Shown piece after piece: positions 1 through 8,493 of a DNA stretch of 43,518 nt. Within the stretch, counting starts at the first letter, position 1. Every line of letters starts with the position of its first letter. Origin of the DNA: CAYHEQ01 sp964355795 (GTDB lineage Bacteria > Patescibacteriota > JACPGU01). The stretch spans positions 1 to 43,518 of the forward strand of contig CAYHEQ010000003.1 in assembly GCA_964355795.1 (NCBI GenBank). The letters run 5' to 3'. Both the position numbers and the translations under genes were made by a program. Below the pieces are notes generated by a model that worked only from the letters and a program-made list of their open reading frames with translations, was not told where the DNA came from and ran no database searches.

Positions 1-30
1 CTAGAAAAAAGTATCAACTAATCAAAAAAT

Positions 31-810
31 ATGAGAAAAAAAATCCCATGGTGGTCAGAAGAATATGGTTTCTTTGGTCCATTCTATATAGAGGGAGATA
101 ATTCACTAGAAGGATATCGAGAGAAAAAACAAAGCCTCGCTGAAAGGACTGCTTTTGAAGTTAAAGGTATTACGAAGTTACTCTCCCTAAATAATAAATC
201 AAAAATCCTCGACGCTCCTTGTGGTTATGGTCGCCATTCTATTGCTCTAGCAAAAAAAGGGTTTGATGTTATTGGAATAGATATCAATTCTAAACATTTA
301 GCACAAGCAAGGAGAAAAAAATCTGCAGTACAGTTTGTCAAAAAAAATATGCTAAATATTAACTACAAAGGAGCTTTCGATGCCGTCATCAATATGTTTT
401 ATTCTTTTGGATTTTTCGAGACCGACGAAGAGAATGAGAGGGTTTTGGCAAATTTTTATCGCGCCTTAAAGCCAGGCGGCAGGTTGTTAATGCATACTGA
501 TGTCAATATGCCACGAATAATTTCTGGCCAATACAAAACCGATGAAATACGCACCCTGAAATCAGGAAAAAAACTACACATCATCGATTACTATAATAAA
601 AGAACAAAAAGAATTGATGGCGTATGGATTATTGTAGATAAAAATAGCAAGCAGATTCTTAAAGATTATTCCGTTCGTGTTTATGCTAAAAGTGAATTCG
701 TGGAGCTCTGCAAAAAAGCAGGCTTCAAAAAATGCAAAGCTTATTCTTACTGGGATGGCTCACCATACAGCAAAGAAGCTGAAGATATGATTATCGTTGC
801 TACAAAGTAA
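31..810 (+). CDS. class I SAM-dependent methyltransferase
   Basis: A 259-residue protein with a Rossmann-type methyltransferase fold. Motif I (DAPCGYGR, residues 61-68) binds S-adenosylmethionine, the acidic strand-2 end follows (GIDIN, 82-86), and the post-motif strand with LKPGGRLLMH is near 147-155. The length and layout match Methyltransf_11/25-type small-molecule or RNA methyltransferases, but nothing visible fixes the substrate. It is transcribed alone, convergent with rsmI. The start is the first ATG after an AT-rich leader. Family assignment is firm; specific function is unknown. Confidence 0.85.
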   Translation: MRKKIPWWSEEYGFFGPFYIEGDNSLEGYREKKQSLAERTAFEVKGITKLLSLNNKSKILDAPCGYGRHSIALAKKGFDVIGIDINSKHLAQARRKKSAVQFVKKNMLNINYKGAFDAVINMFYSFGFFETDEENERVLANFYRALKPGGRLLMHTDVNMPRIISGQYKTDEIRTLKSGKKLHIIDYYNKRTKRIDGVWIIVDKNSKQILKDYSVRVYAKSEFVELCKKAGFKKCKAYSYWDGSPYSKEAEDMIIVATK

Positions 811-944
811 CAAAGAAAAGGGGGTCGCAAAGCGCAGTCCTTTTTTTTGCCGTAAATTAAGTAGCGCCAGAGCAACTTGTCCCGACCATAGCGTCGGGGT
901 GCTCTATCTCTACAAAAACATATCCGCGCATATCTGCGTCCCAA

Positions 945-1649
945 TCAGCGCAAATCCAGAACGACGACAAACTCCCCTTTCTGCTTTTTGGAGCCGAAAT
1001 ATTGGGCGAGCTTTGAAAGAGTGCCTCTTTTGATTTCTTCAAACATCTTGGTCAGCTCCCGACCAACGACAGCTTCGCGGTCGCCGAGAGCAACTGCTAA
1101 TTCTTTTAGCGTCTTCACAATACGATGGGGCGATTCAAAAAAGATGATCGTTTTATTTTCATCCTTCAAACTTTGAAGCAAGGTTTGTCTTCCCTTTTTC
1201 TTTGGTAGGAAGCCAAGGAAGACGAATTGGTCGGTCGGAAATCCGCAGACAGAAAGAATGGCGGTCAGAGCGGACGGGCCAGGAATTGGGATAATACGGA
1301 TTCCGATGTCCGACATCAAAGGATGCCCAGATGTCGGACATCTAGATGCTTCCGCCCAAATCTTTTCCACTAACCTATTCCCCGGATCAGCAATCCCCGG
1401 CGTCCCCGCGTCAGTCACGAGCGCCAGATTTTTCCCGCTTTTCAAAAGCGCGACAATCTCCTCTTCACGAGAATTTTTGGAATGTTCATGATAGGAGATG
1501 AGCGGGGTTTTGATGTTATATTTGTCCAAAAGTTTTTTCGTCACCCTTGTATCTTCCGCCAACACAAAATCCACGCTCTTCAATGTTTCCAGAGCGCGAA
1601 GGGTAATGTCCTGCAAATTGCCGATAGGTGTGCCTACTATATAGAGCAT
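945..1649 (-). CDS. rsmI: 16S rRNA (cytidine-1402 2'-O) methyltransferase RsmI
   Basis: RsmI 2'-O-methylates C1402 in the decoding centre of 16S rRNA. Family hallmarks are present: the N-terminal YIVGTPIGNLQDIT, AEDTR (31-35), LVTDAGTPGIADPG (78-90) and PIPGPSA (121-127). The protein is 234 residues, shorter than many homologues because the C-terminal tail is reduced. About 15 extra residues (102-116, rich in C, S, H, G) sit between the LVEKIWAEA helix and the IRIIPIPGPSA strand, where homologues have only a short turn. They are encoded by a perfect 13-bp inverted repeat at 1305-1342, so a palindromic element seems to have inserted in frame. The stop is TGA. Confidence 0.93.
   Translation of the reverse strand: MLYIVGTPIGNLQDITLRALETLKSVDFVLAEDTRVTKKLLDKYNIKTPLISYHEHSKNSREEEIVALLKSGKNLALVTDAGTPGIADPGNRLVEKIWAEASRCPTSGHPLMSDIGIRIIPIPGPSALTAILSVCGFPTDQFVFLGFLPKKKGRQTLLQSLKDENKTIIFFESPHRIVKTLKELAVALGDREAVVGRELTKMFEEIKRGTLSKLAQYFGSKKQKGEFVVVLDLR
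1305..1342. repeat. palindromic element inserted in rsmI
   Basis: GATGTCCGACATC (1305-1317) and GATGTCGGACATC (1330-1342) are perfect 13-bp inverted arms around a 12-nt loop. The element lies in the rsmI reading frame and adds residues that the family lacks. Each arm is itself almost palindromic. Confidence 0.85.
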
Positions 1650-1681
1650 AAGAAAATAAGAAAGTAAAAAACTAAGAAATT

Positions 1682-1800
1682 ATTTTGTCATCTCGGGCTT
1701 GACCCGAGATCCAGCACAACAAGAATCTATATCATATTTATTTGGAACTAGATTCCCGCCTTTCCCAAAGGGACCCCTTCGGGGCGCGGGAATGACAATT
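1682..1800. repeat. intergenic palindromic repeat (MITE-like)
   Basis: Between the rsmI start and the transporter stop lies an element bounded by ATTTTGTCAT (1682-1691) and ATGACAATT (1792-1800), inverted relative to each other. It contains an 8-bp hairpin (ATCTCGGG / CCCGAGAT, 1690-1710) and a GGGACCCCTTCGGGGC-like segment near 1770-1786. This type of repeat is common between genes of Patescibacteria and some other bacteria (from memory). No protein is encoded. Confidence 0.6.
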
Positions 1801-1803
1801 CTA

Positions 1804-3090
1804 TTATTGCCAGTAAATAAACATTAAGACAACCGCTACCAACATCACCGCAAAGGTCAACCAGCCCAAGGCGCGGAGAAGGACTCCACTTTTGTATTTG
1901 CCCATCACTTTGCCGTTGCCAGTAATCAGCGTGATGAGGAGAATGAGCGGGACAGCCACAACGCCATTAACAATAGCGGCGTAGAGGAGAGCCTGCATCG
2001 GATTGACGCCAAAAATATTAAGGAGCAATCCGATGAAAGTTGAGAAAATAATCACTCCATAAAATCCTTTTGCTTTCCCAAATGATTTGGACAAACCCTC
2101 GCGCCATCCCATCATTTCACTCACCGCGTACGCGGACGAACCAGCCAAAACGGGGATGCCGAGCAGTCCGGCTCCGATGATGCCGATGGCAAAAAGCAGA
2201 TAGGCGCCGTCGCCAGCCAGAGGACGGAGCGCCTCCGCCGCCTCACGCGCCGATGTTATTTCATAAATACCGGCAGTAAAAAGCGTGGAAGCGGTAGTAA
2301 TGACGATGAAAAAGGTAACTGCTTGAGAAAAAATCATGCCAACCGCCGTATCGGTAGTAACGCGCGACAAATCTGTCTTTGATATTTTGGGGATCCGACT
2401 TCCAATCTCTTTCAGACGACCATCGGCCACTTCTTCCTCCACCTCTTCTGACGCCTGCCAAAAGAAAAGATACGGCGAAATAGTGGTGCCAAGGAAAGCC
2501 ACTATCATCATAATGTAGCCGGCGTTCCATTCAAAACGCGGGGTGACGAGAGAAGAAAACACCTCCGACCAATCCTGCGGGACAGCGAAAGCGACCAAAA
2601 TATAGGCGACAAAGACAAGCGTCAACCATTTCAATATCTGCACATATTTTTTGTAACCGAGGAAAACTTCCAGCAAAATAATGATAATAGTTATCCCAAC
2701 AGACCAGAGCAAAAGATCGCCGGCAAAAAGCATTTGCATTACCGCGCCGATAGCAGAAATATCCGCGCCGATATTGATGGTATTGGCGATGACCAAAAGA
2801 GAAACGACAAAATAAAGAAGCCACCGCGGATAATATTTCTTGATCGTCCCCGCCAGTCCCCTGCCGGTGACCAGTCCCAGTCGCCCGCACATTTCCTGCA
2901 CCGCTATCATCAAGGGCAGTTGAAAAAGCGCGAGCCACAGTTGACCCAGACCAAACCGCGCCCCCGCCATAGAGTAGGTAACGATGCCGGACGGATCATC
3001 ATCGGAGAGCCCGGTGATTACCCCCGGACCAATAGCGCGCCCGAAGCGACCCCAAAAATTTTTTCTACTTTTTTGCGCTGATTTTTTCAT
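1804..3090 (-). CDS. Nramp-family divalent metal transporter
   Basis: A polytopic membrane protein of 428 residues, about eleven transmembrane helices, expected to move divalent metal ions with protons across the cytoplasmic membrane. The first helix holds GPGVITGLSDDDPSG (21-35), the Nramp TM1 signature with DPSG in place of the usual DPGN. The sixth helix reads GTTISPYLFFWQ where manganese/iron Nramps have an MPH motif, so the metal may differ (for example Mg2+ or another ion). I chose the ATG at 3090 over an upstream in-frame ATG because GGGAG sits 6 nt before it. It is monocistronic as far as visible. Confidence 0.85.
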   Translation of the reverse strand: MKKSAQKSRKNFWGRFGRAIGPGVITGLSDDDPSGIVTYSMAGARFGLGQLWLALFQLPLMIAVQEMCGRLGLVTGRGLAGTIKKYYPRWLLYFVVSLLVIANTINIGADISAIGAVMQMLFAGDLLLWSVGITIIIILLEVFLGYKKYVQILKWLTLVFVAYILVAFAVPQDWSEVFSSLVTPRFEWNAGYIMMIVAFLGTTISPYLFFWQASEEVEEEVADGRLKEIGSRIPKISKTDLSRVTTDTAVGMIFSQAVTFFIVITTASTLFTAGIYEITSAREAAEALRPLAGDGAYLLFAIGIIGAGLLGIPVLAGSSAYAVSEMMGWREGLSKSFGKAKGFYGVIIFSTFIGLLLNIFGVNPMQALLYAAIVNGVVAVPLILLITLITGNGKVMGKYKSGVLLRALGWLTFAVMLVAVVLMFIYWQ

Positions 3091-3178
3091 TACTCGCTCC
3101 CCAAGACTTAATTTTAAATAACCAATTTTCCAGCCCACCTGCCAATTCTTCTGGAGAGAAGGATTTGTGTTCGGGCAT
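3065..3178 (-). pseudogene. short N-terminal remnant of a variable-protein paralogue
   Basis: A 37-codon reading frame starting MPEHKSFSPEELAG resembles the start of the variable protein at 5501 (MPEYESFSPEKLAK; 10 of 14 residues match), then loses similarity and runs into the transporter start. It may be the leftover first exon-like piece of a deleted paralogue. The similarity is short, so this is tentative. Confidence 0.35.
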
Positions 3179-3192
3179 AGGAAATTAAGTGA

Positions 3193-4413
3193 TTATTTTT
3201 CTATCTCCCAGACATCGTATATTTCATGTCCCTTTACTCTATCTTTTTCTTTATCAACTGTTGAGAGAGACAGGATAATATCTGGATATTTTTTTTTGAA
3301 AACCCTATAATCTTTTTCTTTGAACCTATCTGTATTTACCTTTACTTCGTAGGCGTTTTTTTCTTCTACCACAAAATCGATCTCGTTTTTTCCAACTGTT
3401 CGCCAAAATCTTGTTTTCTCCATCAAGCCGTTATTCGCGAATTGTTTGAAAACGGCATTTTCCAATAACTGCCCTTTGTCGTTCCTCAGATCGAACATTT
3501 CAAAATTGTTCAGAAAAAAGTTCCTAAGCCCTAGATCCATAAAATAGATCTTTGGCATTTTGGTTATTTCTTTGCGCATATTCCTAGAAAAAGGCTTGAG
3601 CAAAAATATGTGAAAAGATTTCTGCATTATATAAAGGTAGTTGTCTATCACTGTTTTGGAGACACTCAAAGTATTCGCCAATTCCGAAATATTGACAAGA
3701 CCACCAATCTGAGACGCCAACACTAGGAACATTTTGTAGAAGACATCCTCCTGTCTGACGCCGGACTCAAAAATATCTTTTTTGATATATGAATAGGCCA
3801 GATCGTGAAGCGCCTCTTTTCTCCCTTCTTCGTCAGACAAAACAACGCGAGGATACCCGCCCCAAATCATATATTCTTTATAATAAGAGGATACTTTTTC
3901 CCTTTCTTTCAGAGACATCTCTCGAAAGTTTCCCTTTGACAAACCATCCTCATCTCGAAACCTTAGAAATTCTCGAAAGGACAAGACATTAACTTCAAAT
4001 ATCTTTTTCCTGCCGGCAAGTGAATCTTTGAATTTTTTGTCGATATAGAAAGCTGACGATCCAGAAACTATTAATTTTATTCTATCTCCATATTCATCAT
4101 GAATATATTTGAGAAAATTGGTTGGGTTGTTGAGATATTGCACTTCATCAATAAAAAGAATATTTTTACTCTTCAGATTGATCGGCAATATATTGAATAT
4201 ATTTTTGGGAGTTTTATTCAGTAGATCCAGATATTGAATGTCATCAAGATTGAGAAAGAAAATATTTTTTGCCTTTTTTACTTTTTTCAAATAATCCTCC
4301 AATTGTCTTAATATGGTGGTTTTGCCGGACTGTCTCGCGCCAACAAAAATCATGATCAAATCATCATTGAGATATTTGTAAGCTTTTTTTGTTATGTCTC
4401 TAATTATGCTCAT
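3193..4413 (-). CDS. AAA_14/DUF4143 family ATP-binding protein
   Basis: A 406-residue P-loop ATPase of the widespread AAA_14 + DUF4143 type. Walker A is GARQSGKT (25-32), Walker B LFIDE (86-90), followed by a sensor-like IVSGSSAF (115-122). A middle winged-helix region (around 215-270) and a C-terminal DUF4143 domain with NEIDFVVE...AYEVKV resemble a PD-(D/E)XK nuclease core. The biological role of this family is unsettled; links to mobile elements and DNA are suggested. It is single-gene and has a promoter overlapped by a palindrome (4443-4476). It has a paralogue at 12687 of the same architecture. Confidence 0.85.
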   Translation of the reverse strand: MSIIRDITKKAYKYLNDDLIMIFVGARQSGKTTILRQLEDYLKKVKKAKNIFFLNLDDIQYLDLLNKTPKNIFNILPINLKSKNILFIDEVQYLNNPTNFLKYIHDEYGDRIKLIVSGSSAFYIDKKFKDSLAGRKKIFEVNVLSFREFLRFRDEDGLSKGNFREMSLKEREKVSSYYKEYMIWGGYPRVVLSDEEGRKEALHDLAYSYIKKDIFESGVRQEDVFYKMFLVLASQIGGLVNISELANTLSVSKTVIDNYLYIMQKSFHIFLLKPFSRNMRKEITKMPKIYFMDLGLRNFFLNNFEMFDLRNDKGQLLENAVFKQFANNGLMEKTRFWRTVGKNEIDFVVEEKNAYEVKVNTDRFKEKDYRVFKKKYPDIILSLSTVDKEKDRVKGHEIYDVWEIEK

Positions 4414-4442
4414 ATTTATATTTTGGACAATTCGTATTTATT

Positions 4443-4476
4443 AAATACATAATATCGTATATTTTGTATTTGTCAA
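4443..4476 (-). promoter_or_regulatory. promoter with palindromic operator of the 4413 ATPase gene
   Basis: On the minus strand TTGACA (4476-4471) is followed after 16 nt by TATTAT, a good sigma-70 pair. A 13-bp inverted repeat with one mismatch (arms 4443-4455 and 4459-4471) covers the spacer and -10 box, as expected for a repressor-binding site. The regulator is unknown; autoregulation is possible. Confidence 0.6.
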
Positions 4477-4598
4477 GGAGAATTTGGTCAGCTTTCCTTC
4501 CCTCGGTCATCAAAGCTTTACGGCTTCACAGGAATCCATGGATGCAGGGATTCAGGGAACCAGGATTTCTCAATGTTTGATGGGGTTTTAGAATATCT

Positions 4599-5501
4599 TT
4601 AGCTTTCTGTATAGTCCAAACTGCGGAGAAAACCAGCCCCGATATACGGATAGGCATCGCCACTAGCCCAAAGATTGACATCCCACCGGCGAGGGCCAGG
4701 ATTCCAGCGGAGGCCCGCGCACCGGTCGGCGCCATATTCATTGGCTGTTGAGGTGAGGAAGATACCGTTCTTTTTTTGGTATTCAAAAAGATGAGAGGCG
4801 GTTCGGTCGTAATGCTCACGATCCAAGATGAGGGCGGTAGTCAAATCAAAACCTTCGAGGCCGAGGTATCCCTCCATCTCTTTGAGAGCGGGATAGGTTT
4901 GGTTGCGAGTATCGGGTTTATTATGAAGAAGCTCTGGTTGTTCTCTTTGGATCTTTTGGATAGTGTAATCGGTAGCGGTATCAATAGTATCGACTCTGCC
5001 TGTCTTGTCTTTGAAGAAAACTACTCTGAAGGTAGGTTTGCGCTTGAAGCTGGCATGGTTTTTGATGGTATCGTCAATCCAGATAGCGCCATTGGTGCCG
5101 GTGTTCTGATCTTTGGGAGCATTGGAGTCGGAGAAAGTGCGGAAGGTTTCGTAGGCGGAGTCTTCCGCCAGTTCTTGGAAAGAGAGATCGGGGATGATAG
5201 CTATCTTGTCAAAACCGTATTCTTTGATGGCGTCGAGGGCTTCCTTAATAGCTTCGGGGGTAAGGGAAAGATTGGAGATAGAAGAAGTGTCTATGCCGTA
5301 CTTGGCATAGAAGGTGATCCAGTAAGACTTGATGGATTCAAAATCAAGAGATATCCTCTCTTCGGAAGGAGAGGTTTCGGAGAAAGAAGATTCGGGGAAG
5401 GATGGGGATTTGATTTGACCGAAAAGCGCCGCTACTTCCTCTGGGGAGAGCTTCCTGGTTTTGGCTAATTTTTCTGGGGAGAATGATTCGTATTCGGGCA
5501 T
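4599..5501 (-). CDS. DGR-type variable protein (stand-alone)
   Basis: A 300-residue soluble protein without signal peptide. Residues from about 30 to the end are a close paralogue of the last 290 residues of the AAA+ fusion at 8816 (shared blocks YAKYGIDTSSIS, ALDAIKEYGFDKI, VVFFKDKTG, EGFDL, LILDREHYD, SHLFEYQKKNGIFLT). The C-terminus (RCAGLRWN, RRWDVNLW, AYPYIGAGFLRSLDY) is the segment that varies against the template copy at 8421-8493, here 6 nt shorter. Aromatic and glycine-rich ends of this kind occur in C-type-lectin-like DGR targets; the fold is inferred. It sits 33 nt behind the VWA gene, probably co-transcribed. No strong Shine-Dalgarno site is visible. Confidence 0.7.
   Translation of the reverse strand: MPEYESFSPEKLAKTRKLSPEEVAALFGQIKSPSFPESSFSETSPSEERISLDFESIKSYWITFYAKYGIDTSSISNLSLTPEAIKEALDAIKEYGFDKIAIIPDLSFQELAEDSAYETFRTFSDSNAPKDQNTGTNGAIWIDDTIKNHASFKRKPTFRVVFFKDKTGRVDTIDTATDYTIQKIQREQPELLHNKPDTRNQTYPALKEMEGYLGLEGFDLTTALILDREHYDRTASHLFEYQKKNGIFLTSTANEYGADRCAGLRWNPGPRRWDVNLWASGDAYPYIGAGFLRSLDYTES
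4664..4730 (-). repeat. variable repeat VR2
   Basis: The 67-nt segment corresponds to the 73-nt template copy at 8421-8493 with a 6-nt gap. Many differences fall on template adenines (CAG to CGG, AAC to CGC, AAT to GAT on the coding strand). A few do not (TTC to CTC, GGCC to GACC), so it has also drifted or derives from another template version. Confidence 0.65.
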
Positions 5502-5534
5502 AGAGAGGGGGTTAGGATTATTGTGAAAGATTAT

Positions 5535-8045
5535 TTATTCTATTTTCTCCGGACGTAACTTTTGGAATTGGCCGACAATATCTTTGGCCAATATGCTTGG
5601 AATCTGGGAAAAAGATTTGAGAGGATTTCCGTCTTTATCATACATCCCCGTCTCGTCTATGGGCGCGCCTCCAATGATTATACTCCTAACCACTACGCCC
5701 TGTTCTATCAATTTTTTATGCATAGCAATAGTAGCGTTTACATTATTGGGCGCGCCATCGGTCATTTCCACTACATATTCTAATGGATAATTATCGGCTG
5801 GAGTAGATCTCTTTTTTAATTTTTCCTTCTCTGTCAAATAGCTATTTTCGATCATCCCCAATGTTTCAGCCGTAGGAGTGCCACCGGTGGCGATTTGTCG
5901 CAAACCAGAATAAAAAGCCCATTGCTCTTTCGGTCCCCACTTGTCGGTCAGGGGCAGAACGGGGATGGCAGTGCCAGAAGCCAGCGTCACCATTATTTTT
6001 ATAGGCAAAATATTATCGCCACCAGAGCTTTCTCTTTCGGAGACAATAGCCGCTTGCATTAATGAGTCCGCAAAAAGTAAGGCGCAATCTGCTTGCACTT
6101 CCGCCTTTGCTAGTCCGCTCACAAAATCCGCTTCAGCCATAGAACCAGAGAGATCAAAGGAGAAATAGATATTGATACCACCAAAAGTTCTCTTAATCTG
6201 CGGAACAATAAATTTTTTCTCAAAACCAATCGGGTTTGTCTCCCCCGCTTTGATGTCCAAAAAGGCGCCGACTGGGTCTCCCAATACTCTCCCCTCTCTC
6301 ATCCTGACAGGACCCTTGTAGGTCGATACATCAATGATGTTCTCCTCTACTATCCGGCGCCACTCTTCTCGCAAGAGTTCCGAGATAGAAGTGCCTTGTT
6401 CGTTTTTTATCTTCCGCACTCTTTCCAAATCGTCGTGGAATCGCTGTGCCTCTTGCTCACTACATCCCGCCAGGCCAGCAAATTCAGCGAATCGCAAATC
6501 GGCCAAACTTTTTTCGCTCTTTTGCGCCCCCTGTTGTCTTGCTCTCAATTCTTTTATCTTTTTTTCTATCTCTTCTTCGGACATTATCTCGTCATCCTGC
6601 TGGCCATAATCTCCTTCTTGATCTTCCGAGAGATCCTGCTCTTGCTTTTCTTCATCCATATTGGGATCACCCTTTGGCGTAGCGTCCAATCTCGTCCATT
6701 TTCTACCGATCTCGTCCCACACTTCCAGCCAAGCATGGCCGTTGCTTGCGCCAAGACCAGCCGAACCGTCGTCATTTTTTTCTTTACAATAAAATCCGCC
6801 GACAAATCTGGCCTTGAATCCTGCCTCTAATAGCGCTTTCACCGCCAAGGTATTGGACACATAACAATCAGCTTTTCTCTCCTGCCAAAGAGCGGTAAAA
6901 TATTTTTCTGTGTCTGAGATATATTTTTTGTAAGAATCGGGATCGTTGGAATACTCTAGATGGTCGCGAATAAATCTGACCAAAGACCTTGCCCGCGCCA
7001 TAAATTGTAAAGAAGATTTTTCCAGCTCTTTTATTTTTTGGTCCAATTCTTCTGGCAAACTACTTCCCGCCTCGGAATCTTCAGTCAATTTTCCTTCATC
7101 AGGGACACTTTTCCTGCCAATTGTCATTTCGTAGTCAAAAACTCCTTCGCCCCTTACCGCCAGATAACGGATATTGTATTGGTTTTTCTTCAGTCCAAAA
7201 CTACCCTCTGGCGCGTTGATCTTGAGGCTTTCTTTTTCGATAGACCAGCCATAGGGTAAAGGTATCGCCAGGGGCTTGCCTGCCCTTATTCTACCAAAAA
7301 GGACTCTTTTGCCCAAAATATCTATATCTTCTCTTTCTGTCTCGGTAAATTTATTTTCTTTATGTTTTCTCCATCTCCCGACCCTAGCATCAAATCGGTC
7401 ATAAATATGCTGTTTGTAATACCCGCCGTAAAAAGGGCTGACGGAAAAATACGCCTTACCTTTTTCGCCACTTTTTTCCACTCCGTGCTCCATAGAAGAA
7501 ACTGCGTCTTCGCTGTCCGGCGGGATATCGTTATCATCAGGCGCGCTTAATTTTTGTTCTCCCGTTTCTCCGTCCTCTCGACACCTTGCCTCTCTTTCAT
7601 CTGTCAAACTTTCTTCTGCCAAATATTCCAAGACAGCCGCTAATTGCGTTTCGTATATTTTCCTCCTTTCTTCCCAAGAGACGGCGGGGTTGGGGAGATA
7701 TTCGAAAGTATCTATTGTTGATTCTTTGGTTCTTGTCTTGGTGGTAGCTTGAATCATCTCTCTCACTCTTTCGTCTAATTTTTCCGCTTCTTCTGTTTGC
7801 CCACCTTTTGTCAAATCAATTATCGTTGCCAGATATTGGTCTACCAATTTCAATCCTGTTTGCGGTTTTTTTGCTGGAGCGCCTGTTATCGCCCCCTCTA
7901 TGATATCTCGCACTTCTTTCGGCACAGATTTTTTCCATAGTAAATAATCTTCGGCTGTCGCCAAATCATTAAATTGCTCCTTAATATCCGTCCCCTTCTC
8001 ATTCTTTTCCGTCAGGGGCAATCCTATCGCTTCTTTTTTCTCCAT
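5535..8045 (-). CDS. transglutaminase-like + VWA domain protein
   Basis: An 836-residue cytoplasmic-looking protein. A papain-like transglutaminase core lies in the middle: KADCYVSNTLAVKALLEAG (Cys near 390), GHAWLEVWDE (His) and RLDATP (Asp) form the expected Cys-His-Asp triad. A von Willebrand A domain near 625-830 has a complete MIDAS: DLSGSM (near 631), a conserved Thr in GGTPTAETL and Asp in VVEMTDGAPN. VWA proteins of this kind are classical partners of MoxR AAA+ ATPases, and one is encoded just upstream at 8816-11755. I start at the ATG at 8045; a GTG three codons earlier is also open. A TATAAT lies 13 nt before the start, so a very short leader is possible. Confidence 0.82.
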   Translation of the reverse strand: MEKKEAIGLPLTEKNEKGTDIKEQFNDLATAEDYLLWKKSVPKEVRDIIEGAITGAPAKKPQTGLKLVDQYLATIIDLTKGGQTEEAEKLDERVREMIQATTKTRTKESTIDTFEYLPNPAVSWEERRKIYETQLAAVLEYLAEESLTDEREARCREDGETGEQKLSAPDDNDIPPDSEDAVSSMEHGVEKSGEKGKAYFSVSPFYGGYYKQHIYDRFDARVGRWRKHKENKFTETEREDIDILGKRVLFGRIRAGKPLAIPLPYGWSIEKESLKINAPEGSFGLKKNQYNIRYLAVRGEGVFDYEMTIGRKSVPDEGKLTEDSEAGSSLPEELDQKIKELEKSSLQFMARARSLVRFIRDHLEYSNDPDSYKKYISDTEKYFTALWQERKADCYVSNTLAVKALLEAGFKARFVGGFYCKEKNDDGSAGLGASNGHAWLEVWDEIGRKWTRLDATPKGDPNMDEEKQEQDLSEDQEGDYGQQDDEIMSEEEIEKKIKELRARQQGAQKSEKSLADLRFAEFAGLAGCSEQEAQRFHDDLERVRKIKNEQGTSISELLREEWRRIVEENIIDVSTYKGPVRMREGRVLGDPVGAFLDIKAGETNPIGFEKKFIVPQIKRTFGGINIYFSFDLSGSMAEADFVSGLAKAEVQADCALLFADSLMQAAIVSERESSGGDNILPIKIMVTLASGTAIPVLPLTDKWGPKEQWAFYSGLRQIATGGTPTAETLGMIENSYLTEKEKLKKRSTPADNYPLEYVVEMTDGAPNNVNATIAMHKKLIEQGVVVRSIIIGGAPIDETGMYDKDGNPLKSFSQIPSILAKDIVGQFQKLRPEKIE

Positions 8046-8134
8046 AATAACCACATATTATAGCGCACATCTCTTTTCTGATTGTATAACTTTTACAATG
8101 TCGCAACAAGCCGAAATATGAGATCGCTATCGGT

Positions 8135-8215
8135 ATGAAAATATTATTGCTTATTGCCATCTTGGTCATCTTGGCAATGATTCTTTTGCGTGTCTTTGTG
8201 CGAAGGATAGCATAA
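8135..8215 (+). CDS. possible 26-residue hydrophobic peptide
   Basis: A small open frame encodes one membrane-spanning stretch (ILLLIAILVILAMILL) with a basic tail (RVFVRRIA). It stands opposite to its neighbours, just upstream of the VWA gene start. No ribosome-binding site is visible, and such frames arise by chance. Type I toxin-like peptides have this shape, but nothing else supports that. Confidence 0.25.
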   Translation: MKILLLIAILVILAMILLRVFVRRIA

Positions 8216-8339
8216 CGCGGGAAAACAACATATCCCAAAAAATCCACGCCTTGCTTTATCTTTTTGAGAAGCTAGATATTGTCAGATTTTTGAAATAGGG
8301 AAAATACTAGGCGGATTGATCAATCAGAAACCCACAAAC

Positions 8340-8363
8340 AAAGACCAATAGTTATTGGTCTTT
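8340..8363 (-). terminator. hairpin at the 3' end of the template RNA
   Basis: A perfect 10-bp stem (AAAGACCAAT / ATTGGTCTTT) with a 4-nt loop, followed on the minus strand by TTTGTTTGT. It is placed about 20 nt after the end of template homology. It could end transcription or be a structural DGR hairpin. Confidence 0.55.
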
Positions 8364-8420
8364 ATGGTTTGCCTAAACTTCGGGAGAAAACCGCGCCCAG
8401 ATTACTATTCGTATTCGAGC

Positions 8421-8493
8421 CATTCCAAAGATTGACATTCCACTGGCGATTGTCGGAATCAGAATTCCAGTTGAAGTTCGCGCACTGGCCGGT
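8421..8493 (-). repeat. template repeat (TR) of a diversity-generating retroelement
   Basis: Aligned without gaps to 8881-8953, this 73-nt segment differs at ten positions. All ten are T on the plus strand here, that is A on the coding strand; none of the 54 other positions differ. On codons: CAG-CGG, AAC-CGC, AAT-CAT, GAC-GGC, AAT-AGT, CAG-CGG, AAT-CGT, AAT-GAT. This adenine-specific pattern is the defining mark of DGR mutagenic retrohoming. Weaker homology continues to about 8378 on the 3' side with small indels. Confidence 0.85.

Noticed and set aside
945..947. Recoding of TGA as glycine, known in some Patescibacteria
   Set aside because: TGA serves as a normal stop for rsmI and the AAA+ gene, and the genes read through with the standard code.
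4776..5468. 230-codon plus-strand frame opposite the stand-alone variable protein
   Set aside because: Antisense shadow; glycine- and valine-rich with no family features.
6396..6830. 144-codon plus-strand frame within the VWA gene
   Set aside because: Antisense of a region with clear transglutaminase and VWA motifs; no signal of its own.
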